A DNA stretch of 64,000 bases from Pyropia yezoensis. Its lineage: Eukaryota; Rhodophyta; Bangiophyceae; Bangiales; Bangiaceae. The notes under the pieces are model-generated. The model saw nothing but the letters and a program-made list of their open reading frames with translations, was not told the origin of the DNA and did no database searches. The stretch covers positions 8,608,375-8,672,374 of the forward strand of contig CM020619.1 of assembly GCA_009829735.1 (NCBI GenBank). The letters run 5' to 3'. The translations under genes were made by a program, and so were the position numbers. Below are positions 17,379-29,402 of the stretch, piece after piece. Position 1 is the first letter of the stretch, and each line of letters opens with the position of its first letter.

Positions 17379-20300
17379 TCAATCCTCTTGTTCCGCATCC
17401 GTTGCGGGTGAGCTCGGCTCGTCCCGTGGGTCTTGATCGGCCCCGTCCTCCTGGTCCTCCTCCGAGTCCGATTCCAGGATCTTGCCGGCTCTGGCCACCG
17501 GAGTGCCCTCAATCCCGTTCCGTCGCGTGTAGGCGCAGACGTCCGCAATGGGTAACCGGTTTGAGGGTTCCCAGGTATCATCTGCCGGGTTGAAACCGAA
17601 CCAGCGTACTCGCAGGTACAAGCGCCCGTCCCTCCAGGGGTCGTCGACAAACTTGACGTAGACATATTCTCGGCCCTCTTCTTGGGACAGCCAGGGTACT
17701 GCGGCCCGGTTGCGCCGGGTCAAGTCCCGTCTGCTTGGCGGAGGAGCTCGGGTGACATGGTCGCTGCTCACCCGGTACGGGCAGCCATCCACGTCTAGAA
17801 GAAAGGTCCAGCCGTATTCAGGATCTCATAAGGTCCATCCGTCTTAGAGTCCAGCTTCCCCCGGGTCTTGCTATGGTTGTCCACAAAGACCCTGTCGCCA
17901 CCACCCAGTTCCTTGTTCTTTTCCCGAACGCCCTTGTCATAGTCCCGCTTGTATCGCTCCTGGGTCTTTGAGATTGACTCCTTGACTCTTGGGAGCAGGA
18001 GCTTCAGTTGTTCCAGGAACTCATCTTTTGCCTTGGGACCTGACTTCAGTGCAGGCTGGAGACCGTCTGGTATTCTTTCCAGGGAGAAGTTTGTCAGCCG
18101 CCTTGGGGTGACAAAGTCGAGTGGAGCGACCCCCGTTGTCCGGTGAAGTCGGGAGTTGTTGGCTAGAGTGAGGACAGACAGGAGCTCGTCCCAGTCTTCT
18201 TGGTGCTCCTCCAAGTAGTGCCGTAGCATGTCCACTAGGGTCCGGTTAAATCGTGCCACCTGGCCGTTTGTTTGCGGGTGGTACGTCGTGGTGAACAAGT
18301 TCTTGATACCCATCAGGTCAGGTCACAGACTCCTTGGAAGAACAGGGATGCAAACTGGGGGCCATTGTCGGTTAAGACGGAGTCTGGAGGGCCGTAGGCA
18401 GCTATCCAGTACTCGCAGAAGGCTGACGTGACATCCAGAGCCGTGATGGTCCTCAGCGGGATCGCTCGAGTGAACTTGGAGAACCGGTCACAAATGATGA
18501 GCAGGTATTTGTTGCCACTGGATGTTTCAGGTAGGGGCCTCAGGATGTCCATGCTTAAGCTTGCAAAGGGCTCCGCGGCAGGGAATAGGCGTAGCTTAGA
18601 AGACTTCTTCCTCTGGGACAACCGGTTCCTTGCACAAGAAACACAAGCCTCCAGGTGCTTATGGACGTAACTGGCCATGGTTTCCCAGTAGTAGTGTCGT
18701 CGCATTGAAGCATACATTCGATTGATACCCGGATGTCCGGCCTGGGGAGACGAGTGCTCCAGGCGTAGGATGTCAGCTCGTACACTCCGGGGTACGTAGA
18801 CTTGAGTTGCCCCATCAAAGGGTGACACCCGTACCAGGAGTCCATCTGTACACTCGGAGAAACGACTGTTCCGGTTCAGGTCCATTTGGTGGCGAAGCTC
18901 CAAGCATTGAGGGTCCGTCAGTTGTGCCTCCAGCATCTGGTGAATGGTTACCGGTTGATGAGCTTCAGGTGTCTCGTACAGGGGAGCATGCCAACCGCGT
19001 CCGATATTCGGGAGGATGAAACAAGGTATTTCCTCCGGGATAGGACCGGTGTCGGCTGCAGGAGTCTCCAGCCGGGACATGGTGTCGGCGCAGTGGTGCT
19101 CCCTCCCTGCTCTGGTGCACACCTTGTACTTGAATTCTGAAAGGCGTAGGCGCCACCGGGCGACCCTTCCTTGGCTGCTGTCCATGCATAGCAGCCACCT
19201 TAGGCTGGCGTGATCCGTCCGGATGAGGAACTCTTGTCCTTCGAGATGTGGGCGTAACAGGAAGCAAGCCCAGACAACCGCCAAGCACTCGCGCTCTGTC
19301 GTGGAATAATTCTTCTCGGCTGGAGTCAGGACGCGGCTGTAGTAGCCTATCGGGAGAAAGTGCCCATCAGGTTGTTGCTGGAGTAGTGAGCACCCCACCT
19401 GGACGCCACAGGCATCAGTCTCCAGGACAAACTGGCCCTCCCGCTTGGGTAACGCCAGTACTGGAGTTGTGTTCAGGCGCTTCTTGAGCTCTTCGAAGGC
19501 CGCGGTCTGCTTCTCGTCGATCACCGGGAGTTGTGCTGGAAGCTTCTTGCCGGTGAGCTTGGTCAATGGCCGGGCAATCAGAGTTTAGTCCCGTACGAAC
19601 CGGCGGTAGACGTTGCACATACCCAGGAAGCTCTTGAGTTCCGTCTGGGTCTTAGGTTGCCGTGCATGCCGTAGGGCCTTGATGTTCTTCTCATTGACTC
19701 GGAGCTCCCCCGGACTCAGCACGTGCCCCAGGTACTCCACCTCAGTCTCAAACAGGTGGCACCTCTCGGCCTTCAGGGTAACTCCAGCCTTGGACAGGAG
19801 AGCCAGGACCTCTCAATAGGTGCTCCAGGTGTTCCGCCGGGGTTTTGGAAAAAATGATAATATCGTCCAGGTAGACCAAACATGTTCTCCACCGTAGCCC
19901 CGACAGGATGATGTCGATGGCTCTCTGGAAGGTCGCCGGAGCATTGGTGAGACCAAAAGGAAGACGCTTGCATCGAAATAGTCCCAAGTGGTACGTGAAG
20001 GTAGTCTTGTCCTTGTCCTCGTCAGCCAGAGGGATCTGCCAGTAACCGGCATTACAATCCAGCTTTGAGAAGAGGGTGGCATCACCAATAAAGTCGATGC
20101 AATCATCCATCCGGGGTATCGGGTATACATCCTTGACTGTCATCTCGTTCAGGCGCCTGTAGTCAACGCAGAAACGGAAGTGACCGCCAGGTTTCGGAAC
20201 GACTACCACCGGGAAGGCCCACTCGCCATCAGACGGCTCGATAACATCCATCTTGAGCATCTTGTTAACCTGCTTCTCAATCTCATCCCGGCGATGAGGT

Positions 20301-21474
20301 CCAGCCCGGTATGGTTGCAGGTGTACTGGCTTGGCATCCAGCTTGAGTTGAATCCGGTGTAGAGTGGCGTCCATCTTGCCCAGCTCTCCAGACCACAGGT
20401 GCCGGTATTCCTGGAGAAGCTTCTCCAGTGCCTCCTGCAAGTCGGGAGGAACATTTTCTTGTTTGACCTTCGGCATCCCGGGAGGTGCTTGTTCGGGCTT
20501 CGGAGTGACGCTGCTAGCCTGCTCTTGCTTCGGAGGTGCGTCTAAGGCCGTCAAGTTGGATGCCAGCTCTTGTTGCAGGTTCAAGAGGTCTTCCTTGCTC
20601 ATAGCGCGGGCGGACCCAAGGAAAGGCTCTGCTGTACCAACTCGGGTGCCCTTGGCGAGGGTTATTGGCTTCCGGCTCACGTTGACGATCAGCACCGAGA
20701 ACGGGGTGTGCCTTTCTACCTTCTTGTGATGTCCGTGGGCCAAGTATAACCGGTGTTTTGCCAGAAATTCCTTACGTCCGTAGATCAGGCATTGACCTGC
20801 AGTCCGGGTCGTTGCTTGAACCTTGGTCTCCGAGCGAGGAGGTAGGAGCACCGGTTCGAAGAGAGTCAATGTAGAGGGTGGGATGCGTTCCTTCTTGTTC
20901 TTGACTACACGAACCTTGGCGTCCAGATGCTCCAACACCGGTGACAAAAACCCATGGTTGAACTGCACCTTTCCTTCTCCGGGCAGGATACTCTTGACAT
21001 GCTGCTTCTGGAAGTCCCAGCCTAGGATGAGGGGGACTGATAGAGTCTTGTCTACTAGAAACGGAAAAAGCATTGGTTATTGTTGACACAGATGGCGACG
21101 GGAAGACGGCCAAGCGGTCGCAGGGTTTGACCTGAAGCGTCGACAATGTGGGTTCTGGTAGGCGCTCTCCAGGCATGTCGACGCCAGCCCGGTGGTAGCA
21201 GGTTCGCAGTGATGACGCTTGGTCCGGCTCCCGTGTCAACCACCGGCGTAACAGCTTGGGGGAGGCTATCCCCCACACGCATACGAGCATTAATCTTGAG
21301 GTTTTCCTTACGCAAGACAAGCAAGGTCCCCTTGAACAAACAGGGTTTCCAGGCGGCTACCAGTTGAGCAGGTAACTGCCGTCCTTTCTCCCGGCACGCA
21401 AGGGGAGAACGGGTAGAAGTACCTTGCCGTCGGAGACTCCGGAAGACACTTGGGGAGAGCGCCTGCCCTACTCG
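17379..21474 (-). pseudogene. pol: Pol of element II (frameshifted)
   Basis: All domains seen in element I pol are recognisable in order: protease DTGAG, RT YLDD, RNase H, integrase HHCC/DDE and chromodomain. The frame shifts near 21065, 19800, 19580, 18315 (a short duplication of CAGGT) and 17800. The copy cannot make a full polyprotein. Confidence 0.88.
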
Positions 21475-23228
21475 TTTCCCGGATCCGAGGAGTCCTTAGA
21501 GGTTTCGGTCTCCAGGTCAAAGTCCGTAGAAGCTTCCCTTGCCAGAGCCTCCGTGATGCTCTGCAAGGTTGCCACCCGGATTGCGTGAACCTGTGCCTTG
21601 TCCATCTTGGAGGGTGCTCGCCGGTCAGCCCAGTTGACCGCCTTTGCAAGCACCAGTCCTTGACGCTTGAGTTTCTCCTGGAGGTCCTTGGGAATGGTCG
21701 GGCACTGGTAGGACATGTGGTCCTCCTTCTGGCACAGCCAACAAGACCGGAACCGCTGGTTCTTGACCTGCTTGGGGGCGACCAGGGAAGGTTTCTCCTT
21801 AGAAACAAAGCCGCCCCACTTGTCCCCTGACCCCACGGGTGAGGCCTCGCCAACTGCGAGTACCGGTACAGGGCTATCACCTCCCTTATACTTGTCGGGT
21901 CCGGGACGAACTCGCGACAACGGCTTGGGAGTTGATACCATGGGAGCTTGGAGTGCCTTGGCTTGCCGGTACTTGCCCTGGGTGTAGGCCATCAACTGCT
22001 GGAAGGTATGTTCTTGATGTTCCTGGTTATAGTTCTCCGCGTCCACTTGAAGATATTTAGGAAGCCCCTCCGAGAAGATCATCTTGAGCCTGTCCTCAGG
22101 GTAAACGTTACCACAAGCCTCGCTCATCTCCCGGACACGACGGGCGAAGGCCTCTGGAGTCTCTTGTCGCTCTATGGTTGCCCGGTTCAACCTGCCGACT
22201 GCCTTGCGCAGGGAGTCCGCGTCAGCGTAGCTGGACAGGAGCCAGTTGACCGCCTCCGGATAGCTCCCAACGGTACGCCCGACAATGTGTCCGGCAGAGT
22301 CTGGTAGAACCTGTGCGAACCGCTGTTCCGCTTCTTCGGTCATGAAGTTAACCAGGAGGTAGAGAGCCTTGCCCTCGGACACATCGTTGTCGTTGCATGC
22401 CTTGACAAACCGGCGCAGGAAGGCACAGATAAGCGCCGGTCTCTTCCCGGAAAACTTAGGATGTCCCCCGAAGCTCGGCTGCATTTGCCGGTTCAGGGAT
22501 GCCATCTTCTTGGCCATCTTCCGGGTGTAACCTTGGTCTTGGTTCTCCAGCCGGTAGTTACCCCAATACGTGACCTTGTTCAGGGTGGCATCTCCCACTT
22601 GGTGGGCAGAGAAGTCAAACTCGACTTGCCTGCGCCGAGTGGGGCCAGGAAATGCGTCCCAGTCATACTCCTCCTCAGAGCTGGAGGAACTGGTCTCGCT
22701 GGTGCTAGAGCGACGACGACGACGCCGACGCCTCCGGCTGCTCCGGTTACCGGTCTTGGAGCTCCCCGCCCCATAGGACGCAAGGGGGGGAAAAGCTTGG
22801 CCGGTCCCAGGAGTCGAGGTCTCAGGGTGACCCGTAGAACCAGTTACAGCGGTGCCTCTGGCACTGCTAGTGCCCACAGGAAGAGGTGTATACACCCAGC
22901 TGCCGTGTGTGGGTCCAGGAGTAAACACACCAGGGGCTATCCCTGGAGGTTGAGAAGTAGAACCGACAGGAGGGAGACGTCTGCTGCGAGCGGACTCAAA
23001 CGCCGTTGACCCCGGGGTGGCTCCCACAGGAGGAGCAGCCGGAGGAACGGGAGCAGGAGGTGCTTGGCCGCCTGCAGACTCCAGTCCGCTACCGGATGTC
23101 ACAGCCAGGTCTGCTTCACCCGTATGGAGAACGCCGGGTTGGGCACCGTCCCCCGCGGTGACCACGGATGCGTCAAGGGACGCGGGGTCTACCCCTTCGG
23201 GCACCGTCGTGCCAGGGAGGGTAGCCAT
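21468..23228 (-). CDS. gag: Gag of element II (586 aa, intact)
   Basis: It has the same length and layout as the Gag of element I: ATG at 23228, an Arg/Ser-rich tract, a capsid-like region, a CCHC zinc knuckle (CWLCQKEDHMSYQC) and the ending GNE-stop. Only scattered substitutions separate the two. It remains open although pol and the antisense ORF of the same copy are broken. Confidence 0.88.
   Translation of the reverse strand: MATLPGTTVPEGVDPASLDASVVTAGDGAQPGVLHTGEADLAVTSGSGLESAGGQAPPAPVPPAAPPVGATPGSTAFESARSRRLPPVGSTSQPPGIAPGVFTPGPTHGSWVYTPLPVGTSSARGTAVTGSTGHPETSTPGTGQAFPPLASYGAGSSKTGNRSSRRRRRRRRRSSTSETSSSSSEEEYDWDAFPGPTRRRQVEFDFSAHQVGDATLNKVTYWGNYRLENQDQGYTRKMAKKMASLNRQMQPSFGGHPKFSGKRPALICAFLRRFVKACNDNDVSEGKALYLLVNFMTEEAEQRFAQVLPDSAGHIVGRTVGSYPEAVNWLLSSYADADSLRKAVGRLNRATIERQETPEAFARRVREMSEACGNVYPEDRLKMIFSEGLPKYLQVDAENYNQEHQEHTFQQLMAYTQGKYRQAKALQAPMVSTPKPLSRVRPGPDKYKGGDSPVPVLAVGEASPVGSGDKWGGFVSKEKPSLVAPKQVKNQRFRSCWLCQKEDHMSYQCPTIPKDLQEKLKRQGLVLAKAVNWADRRAPSKMDKAQVHAIRVATLQSITEALAREASTDFDLETETSKDSSDPGNE
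21474..21480 (-). promoter_or_regulatory. GGGAAAC -1 frameshift site, element II
   Basis: Same heptamer, register and distance to the TAG stop as element I (12730-12736). Confidence 0.65.
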
Positions 23229-23416
23229 GTTGGTCTCTTGACAGCCACAGTCCAGTTGCCTGCGTGTCCAAAGATCGCAAGACCACAAGAGAGGGGTTGG
23301 AGAGCCAGGAATGGGGTTCCCGTGAACGGGTGCAAATAATTCCCAAACCACAGAAAAAGACAGAACAGGAACAACCCAACCGCTGCTCCCAAGTGTCTCT
23401 TCTCAAACACTCCACT

Positions 23417-23433
23417 CCCCTGCTGCTCCACCA
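23417..23433 (-). promoter_or_regulatory. Primer-binding site, element II
   Basis: The 17 nt are identical to those of element I and again lie 4 nt inside the LTR. Confidence 0.75.
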
Positions 23434-23437
23434 AATA

Positions 23438-24007
23438 TGTGGTATAAAACTCGATCCTCTCAGACGCGTGTCAATATCCCTCGGGGGAAAGGGACAGGTA
23501 ACACAGAAAGGGGAACTACGAGAGTGGTATGCCTGTTGCCTCACGTGCCTGCTCGCAGAGCAAACAGATACGCTCGGTAGTGCACACGGGGAAGAGGAAA
23601 GCAAACGCGCAGTTGTCTTTTTCCTGAGGGCGCGGGCCAAGGGCGCCTCGCTGTCCCTCTTAACGTGCATCTGGGGGAGCCTCGGCACGTTGGCCAGGCA
23701 GCCCCCCCATACCCCCGAGTGGCCCCGACCCGAGTCTAACCTCGTCAGGTCGGGGGCCACTATCACTACTAATTCTATTCCCACTCACTAATCTCACACT
23801 CAAATTCTCTCAAATCAAGTCCCTCACAAGTATGCAAAAACCCATCAGAAATCCCTCTCTCACGTGCGGATAGCGTATTCCACCGCATCCCAGTGCCGGC
23901 ACGGGCCACGGCCGCCAGCCATCACCACACGGCGGGCGTGTTCTGGCACCTGGTGCCCTCTAATTGCAGTCCCGGGTCGGCGCCAAGTCGGGGCCAGGGA
24001 TGCTACA
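23438..24007 (-). repeat. 5' LTR of element II (570 bp)
   Basis: Same ends as the element I LTRs, but with more substitutions relative to them than they show to each other. This fits an older insertion. Confidence 0.85.
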
Positions 24008-26400
24008 ATGACCATGTCCAACATGTCGACGAGGTACTCATCCTCATGAGGAACGCCGGGGTATCCCTGCTACTCAACCAGTGTACCTTCTTTTAACGTA
24101 CTTTCAAGTATCTGGGTCACCAGATCACCCAAGGCAAGCTGGGTGTACTCGAAGCCAATACCCGGGTCCTCCGGGATGCTCGATACCCCAACACCCAAAC
24201 ACAGCTCAAGAGCTATTTGGGATTGTGTAACGTGTACCGGCGGATCGTTAAGGAAATCGCTCGTATAGCCAAACCGTTAATGGTTCTGACAAGCAGCACC
24301 TTGTCAAAGGTACTCCAGCCACCCTCGCCCAGCGAAGAGGAAGCATTCGAGTTGCTGAAGCAGGCCTTGCTGTCCCCACCCGTCGTTGCGTTGCCGCATA
24401 GACGGGAGACCTTAGTCATCGATGTCGATGCATGCGACACCCAGATGGGGTGTACCTTGTTACAGAGATAAAGGCTCATCGGTACCGATAATGCTATCCC
24501 GGAACTACATCCGGTGGGATACTTTAGCCGGACACTTAACCCGGCTGAGCGGAACTATAGCGCCATCGAGCGCGAATGCCTCGGCGTGATATGGGCAGTG
24601 CAACTGCTCCGACCATACCTGGAGGGTTCCAGGTTCATCGTAAGGTCCGAGCACGAACCGTTACGTTGGCTTCTCAACCATGGGGACAAGGATTCCAACA
24701 GCCATGTTCGGCTGGCCTGATGGCGGCTGAAGATGGCCGAGCACGAGTACCGGACCATATAAAAGGCCGGCGCTACTCACCATTTGGGAGATGCGCTGTC
24801 TCGCCTCGACACACCGAGCGGTGATACCAGACCGGTGGACAAAGACATCCCGGTAGTACCGGTGTGCATGGTGAGCAGTGCCACCCAAGGTATGGTTGCC
24901 CATACCATGGACCTTCTCGCGTGCCCACTGACCCTCGCGGACTTCCACGAGGCACAGGCCAATGACGACGACTGCAGACGCCATCGCGCAAACCTCCTGG
25001 CCGGAACGGCCAGCATCTTCTCCGAGAATGAAGACGGACTCAAATACCGGCGGGCACCCGCCGACGGACGACATCAGGTCGTGGTCCCCGTGTCCTTACG
25101 GCAGGCCGTCATGGAACGAGAACACGAGAACCTCACAGCAGAACACCCGGGGGGTTCGCGCATGTTCGCAGCAATGCGAAGGTTCTTCTACTGGCCAGCA
25201 ATGGCAGTCGACGCGATCGACCACGTACCGGGGTGTCACCCATGTGCGCGTAACCGTATGAGTCTTCATAGGCGGGCATCCGCTATGAGACTACTCCCAC
25301 CGAATGGGCCCAACGAGCAAGTCGCTGTTGACAAACTTGGGCCGCTTCAGGCAACGGAAGAAGGGAACAGGTATATCTTGGTCATGTCCGACTGCTTCAC
25401 CAAGCTGTCGCGGGCGGCAGCCATCCCGGATAAAACGGCCTACACTATCATGAACACAGTGGTTGACCACTGGATCAGTGCAAACGGCGTCATGGATCAG
25501 CTTCTCTCCGATAACGGAGCGACCCTGACCTCGGCTTTCTGCACAAAGTTCCTAGGTATGTTAGGTATCGAACCACGTCGAGCATCCGACTACCACCCAC
25601 AAACCAACTGGCAAGTGGAGCGATTCAACCGTACCATCGTCAAGATGCTACATTGCTACGCGGCCGAGCACACGAACACGTGGGACAGGCTTCTGTCCGT
25701 ACTTACACTGGCGTACAGCGCCAGGCCATACCGGAGCACGAACATCGCCCTACTGGAGTGGGTCATGCCTCTGGGCGTGGGGAACCTCACCCTGCCACCG
25801 GGCATGTGCACTCGGTACGACACGCCGAAAGGCCGTCCGGCCGAGAGGATCCATCTAGCTTGGTTGGCCAAGCTATCGTGGATGATCCCTAAGCTCAAGG
25901 ATGCCCTTGAAAGAACTCAACTTCGATACGAGAAGAACTTCGACGCCCGCCTACGGGTGCGCAACGCGACCCCGTTAGCGGGTGCCTGGGTCTGTATCCA
26001 ACACGATAAATTCCGAGGGAACAAGCTCATGCAACCGGTCAAGGGACCGTACCAGACACTACACAGAGATGATCACTCTTTCATCCTCCACTCCGATAAG
26101 GAGATACAACGCATCAGCACGAATGATGTCACACAGGCGCCGAAGCCGGAACAGCCTCAGCCCGTACAGGCTGGATTGCTATATGAGGCTCTTACCACCC
26201 ACCGGTCCGACTATCCGGTGGGCCCGGATGAAGCTCCATACCAGGTGGATTGCATCGTTGGACATACCGACCCGGACCGACCAGAACCCTCGTACGTCAG
26301 GGTAATGTGGGTCGGATACGACTCACCCACCTGGGAGCGAGCGGATAAAATACTCCGCCAACTGCTCATGCCATACATGAGGCGACGCCGCCTACTGTAA
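24008..26400 (+). pseudogene. pol: Pol of family-2 copy A (partial, nonsense mutations)
   Basis: The translation starts in RT just after the YLDD region (DDHVQHVDEV by comparison with copy B). It continues through RNase H (VIDVDACDTQMGCTLL), the integrase zinc finger and DDE core, and a C-terminal chromodomain ending YMRRRRLL at the stop (26400). In-frame stops occur near 24094, 24469, 24718 and 24760. The longest clean stretch is 24784-26400. In the integrase the usual G of QTNGQVERFNRT is W. Confidence 0.88.
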
Positions 26401-26846
26401 CAAACCAACCGACACCGACTTCGGCTGTTGGGGGGTGGGGCTTAGGCCTACTAAGCAGTGTGTGACGTGGCTGAGGCAAGACTTATGTTCACTTAGTCGG
26501 AGCAGGCTTCGGCAAACTACGTGGGCACTTAACCTGAATAAGTTTTGACTGAAAGGGAAAGGATAACTCCGATAATATGGAAGTAGCCGGGGGCTCACAC
26601 CAGGGTATACCTACACCCATGGAGTCAAGTGACAGGATAAGTGAGGATGACCTCCACAAGTATTACCCAACCAGGATGGGTTGGGGCGCAAGAGAGCATG
26701 TGGCAAGCGGCGACTAACCCAAAAGGGGTGCTGCCCGAAGGCGACGAACAGAGTCAAGCAATGCCCCCACAGGGGATGAGGTTATACTCACTACTACCCG
26801 GCCACCATAAGGGTCACCGGGTCCCTCGCTCTCATGGCGACAACCC
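26401..26846. other. Convergent 3' region between pol and antisense ORF, copy A
   Basis: About 450 bp separate the pol stop from the antisense-ORF stop. The equivalent 47412-47865 of copy B shares the part next to the antisense ORF. I see short inverted repeats but no gene. It would hold the 3' ends of both convergent transcripts. Confidence 0.5.
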
Positions 26847-28426
26847 TCAGAAGGGGGTATCCCCATCAGCAGAAGGGGCCCACTGACGTGTCGTCGCGTA
26901 CACTTCCGCACCCCACCGGTCGGCAATCTTACGACGGTCAACCGCCTGAGTCACCTCAGTGCAAAGCTCCACTAGAGTGCTGCGACCAGCTTCCACTGAC
27001 TCCAGGGCCAACTGGATGCGGCCCAGCACCCCGCCGAAGCAGCGCGCAGTACCAACCAGCGCAGCACCTGGGGGGATGTCCCCCCAGCTATCCGAGAGCC
27101 CCTCCCGCAACTCGCCGGTAATGAGGGAGTAAACGCCCTCATACCACAGACGCTGGCCGCCACCGGGCACCACGGGGGCAGAAGACACGACCTCCGGAGC
27201 TGGAGGAACAGACTCAACCCAGGCCGGGGGGTGCCGAAGGCCAGTAAGGCACTGGAGCAAACCCAGCCGAGTGGGCTAGGCCCTACGGAAGCAATCCCAC
27301 CGGTAGCTCGGAGAGGTTCCCCGCGTCGACGGGACGTCTCCCGCCCTCTACCAGTGGAGTCCCACTCAAGGTGACGACGAGAAGCACCCACCGGAGGCGG
27401 GCACCCTAACCGAGGGGCCAACACCTAAAGAAGATCAGGGAGGACTTCCCACGGACTCCCGGGGAACCTCGGGAAGACCAGCCCCCGCCACCGGGGACTC
27501 CTCCAGACGAGTAAGCCCTTAAGGGAGCCCTTGAGGAAGCTCTTGTGGGAGCCCTTTAGGAAGCCGACCGGCGGCAAAGCCGTGACGGGCGGTTGACGCC
27601 ACCGCCATCCCCGCGAGTGGGGAACCTTGAGCACGGACACCCGGCGCACCGTCACTACAGACAACGGGGGGGGCCCCCACCGTCACCGCTACGCCGCCAC
27701 CCAACGGGGCAGCCCGGGCCGGCCCAGGAAGAACCGCCGGCGCCCGCGTGAGCCCGACCGGCATTTACATCGGCACCGCCCACGGGGCTGAGGAGGAAAA
27801 AAGGCGGGCACCCGCCTGGAGTAACTCCCGCCATCTACCACCATGGGCAAGGCCCGTATTTTCCTCTCGACGCCCGCGGTACTGCGGGTAGCATCTCGAC
27901 CGCAGGGGGCACCTCCGCGATGGGAAGACTGGCCAGCGGCCCATGTCGAGTAGCCACGGACCTGGGGGGTACGTCCGCCACCATCGTCGCCGGTACGCCG
28001 GCCAGCCGGGGACTCGGACCACCTGGAACCGCCATGACGGCAGGGGAGTTGGCCCCGCCGACAGCGGGTGCGACACCACCATCTCCTCCCGCAGGGCCAC
28101 CTTGAGAACCCGGCGCCGGCACCGGCGCTCGTTCCCGGCCGGGCAGCCGGCGGAGGAGGAAGCGGCTCCGCCACCCGAGGTTGACCTCCCACCGTCGGCA
28201 CCGTGCTGCCGCTACACACCTGCATCAGCCCGCCCGACGGGACCGTCGTCGGGACACGGGTGGGTACACCCCGGGAGGCGTTCCCGGGAGCCGCGTCCTT
28301 GTCAGAGGAGCTGGCGGCGGCCAGGTAAGACACCCTGGCGGAGGGAGTATCGACGACCGCGTCGTCCTCCAGGTCCTCCTCCAGCAGAAGGTCGTCCACA
28401 CCCCCGGAAGCTACGGGGTCAGTCAT
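26847..28426 (-). pseudogene. Antisense ORF of family-2 copy A (core deleted)
   Basis: The start (MTDPVASGGVDDLLLEED) and the last 120 residues (LWYEGVYSLI to VYATTRQW) match the copy B protein. The segment between about 27260 and 27520 does not, and the reading frame changes several times. The region is about 790 bp shorter than in copy B, so most of the conserved core, including the FGSV and HLP segments, is gone. Confidence 0.8.
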
Positions 28427-29041
28427 ATTGACAGGCAGTAGGACCACAGTCATATAGTTACAGGCAGTAGGAGCACCCCTCACCGTCGGAACGGTATCCC
28501 GTCCACCCGTGTCGGCGAAACGATCGAGAATGAGTCACTGCAGCGCGGATGCCTGCCCCTACCGGACCTGACTCACCTCCACCCTCGAGACTACCCGACG
28601 ACGGATAGAAACCGGGACGACCCGCACCACGCACCGCTACGAGCGCGTTCCACCCAGGCACCTGGATCCACACCACCCCCTCACGGGGTGAATCGGGGGG
28701 GTAATCCCCCTACAACCGCCCCCGCGTGACGCGGGCGCCCCCCAGCCTCTTTCACTCGAGACGGCCACGCCCACAACCAGACACCTGGTAGCGGATCCGC
28801 TTGAACCACACCCCGGCGGGGTCGTGAACCGCAGCCCGCATCGGGAATTCAACGGTCGGGAAACCGGATCGACCGTGAGCCACACAAGGGGGGCACCCCT
28901 CTCAACACACCCCGGAAAGGGGTGCCTACAGTGAACGGGCGTAACGGCCCACCCGACTGGTAAACGGTCGCGCGACACATTTCCATTCGGAACGCCGAAT
29001 GCACATCGACCCGAGGACGGGCCGAATGTAAGGGGGGGATA
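28427..29041. other. Antisense-ORF leader and polypurine tract, copy A
   Basis: Noncoding, and homologous to 2018-2604 and, inverted, 44451-45041. It ends in a G-rich polypurine tract touching the LTR. Confidence 0.65.
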
Positions 29042-29402
29042 TGTAGCAATATGGATGACCGTATTGCGACCCTAATTTAGGGGGACTACCTTAAACCTTA
29101 ACTGTCAGGTTGGGAGTTCGCTTTGGTTACGGTATCTACAAGTTTCGTATAACCAGAGGGACTTGCATCTTGGGATGGAGGGTACTTAGTGGTGTCTCCG
29201 CGGGTTTCTAACGAGGGGGCTGGCGGCGAATCCACCGCCGGCCATGGTAGAACAACAAACCCCTCCCATTTGGGCTCCCATCTTGGTCCCGTGGCTTGCG
29301 CTCCAAGGACAGCAACCTTGGCCTCCCGGTCACTTTGCTGCCGATCCCCCCTGGTGAGTGTTCCCTGAGAGTGGACAAGTAAAGGATCCCTATTGTGCTA
29401 CA
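29042..29402 (+). repeat. 3' LTR, family-2 copy A (361 bp)
   Basis: TGTAGCA and TGCTACA ends; same family as 2605-2967 and 44088-44450. Confidence 0.85.

Larger units (their letters stand above)
15356..24007 (-). mobile_element. Element II: decayed, 3'-truncated family-1 retrotransposon
   Basis: In element order: 5' LTR 24007-23438, primer-binding site 23433-23417, intact gag 23228-21468, frameshift site 21480-21474, pol with several frameshifts (21474-17379), and an interrupted antisense ORF (15356-17233). The antisense-ORF 5' end, polypurine tract and 3' LTR are missing. The 5' LTR abuts the RT region of copy A pol at 24008, so the element inserted there. The matching left half of copy A is absent, so a deletion or rearrangement followed. 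Confidence 0.85.
24008..29402 (+). mobile_element. Family-2 retrotransposon, copy A (5'-truncated, decayed)
   Basis: It contains pol from mid-RT onward (24008-26400, plus), a spacer, a deleted antisense ORF (28426-26847, minus), leader, polypurine tract and 3' LTR (29042-29402). Gag, protease, the first part of RT and the 5' LTR are absent, cut at the junction with element II. It confirms the same pol-converging-on-antisense-ORF layout as copy B. Confidence 0.82.

Noticed and set aside
5618-24007. A tandem LTR-element-LTR-element-LTR array sharing the middle LTR
   Set aside because: The DNA right of the middle LTR (15265 on) is not a polypurine tract or antisense-ORF leader, and the flanks of element I resemble a target duplication, so two separate insertions fit better.
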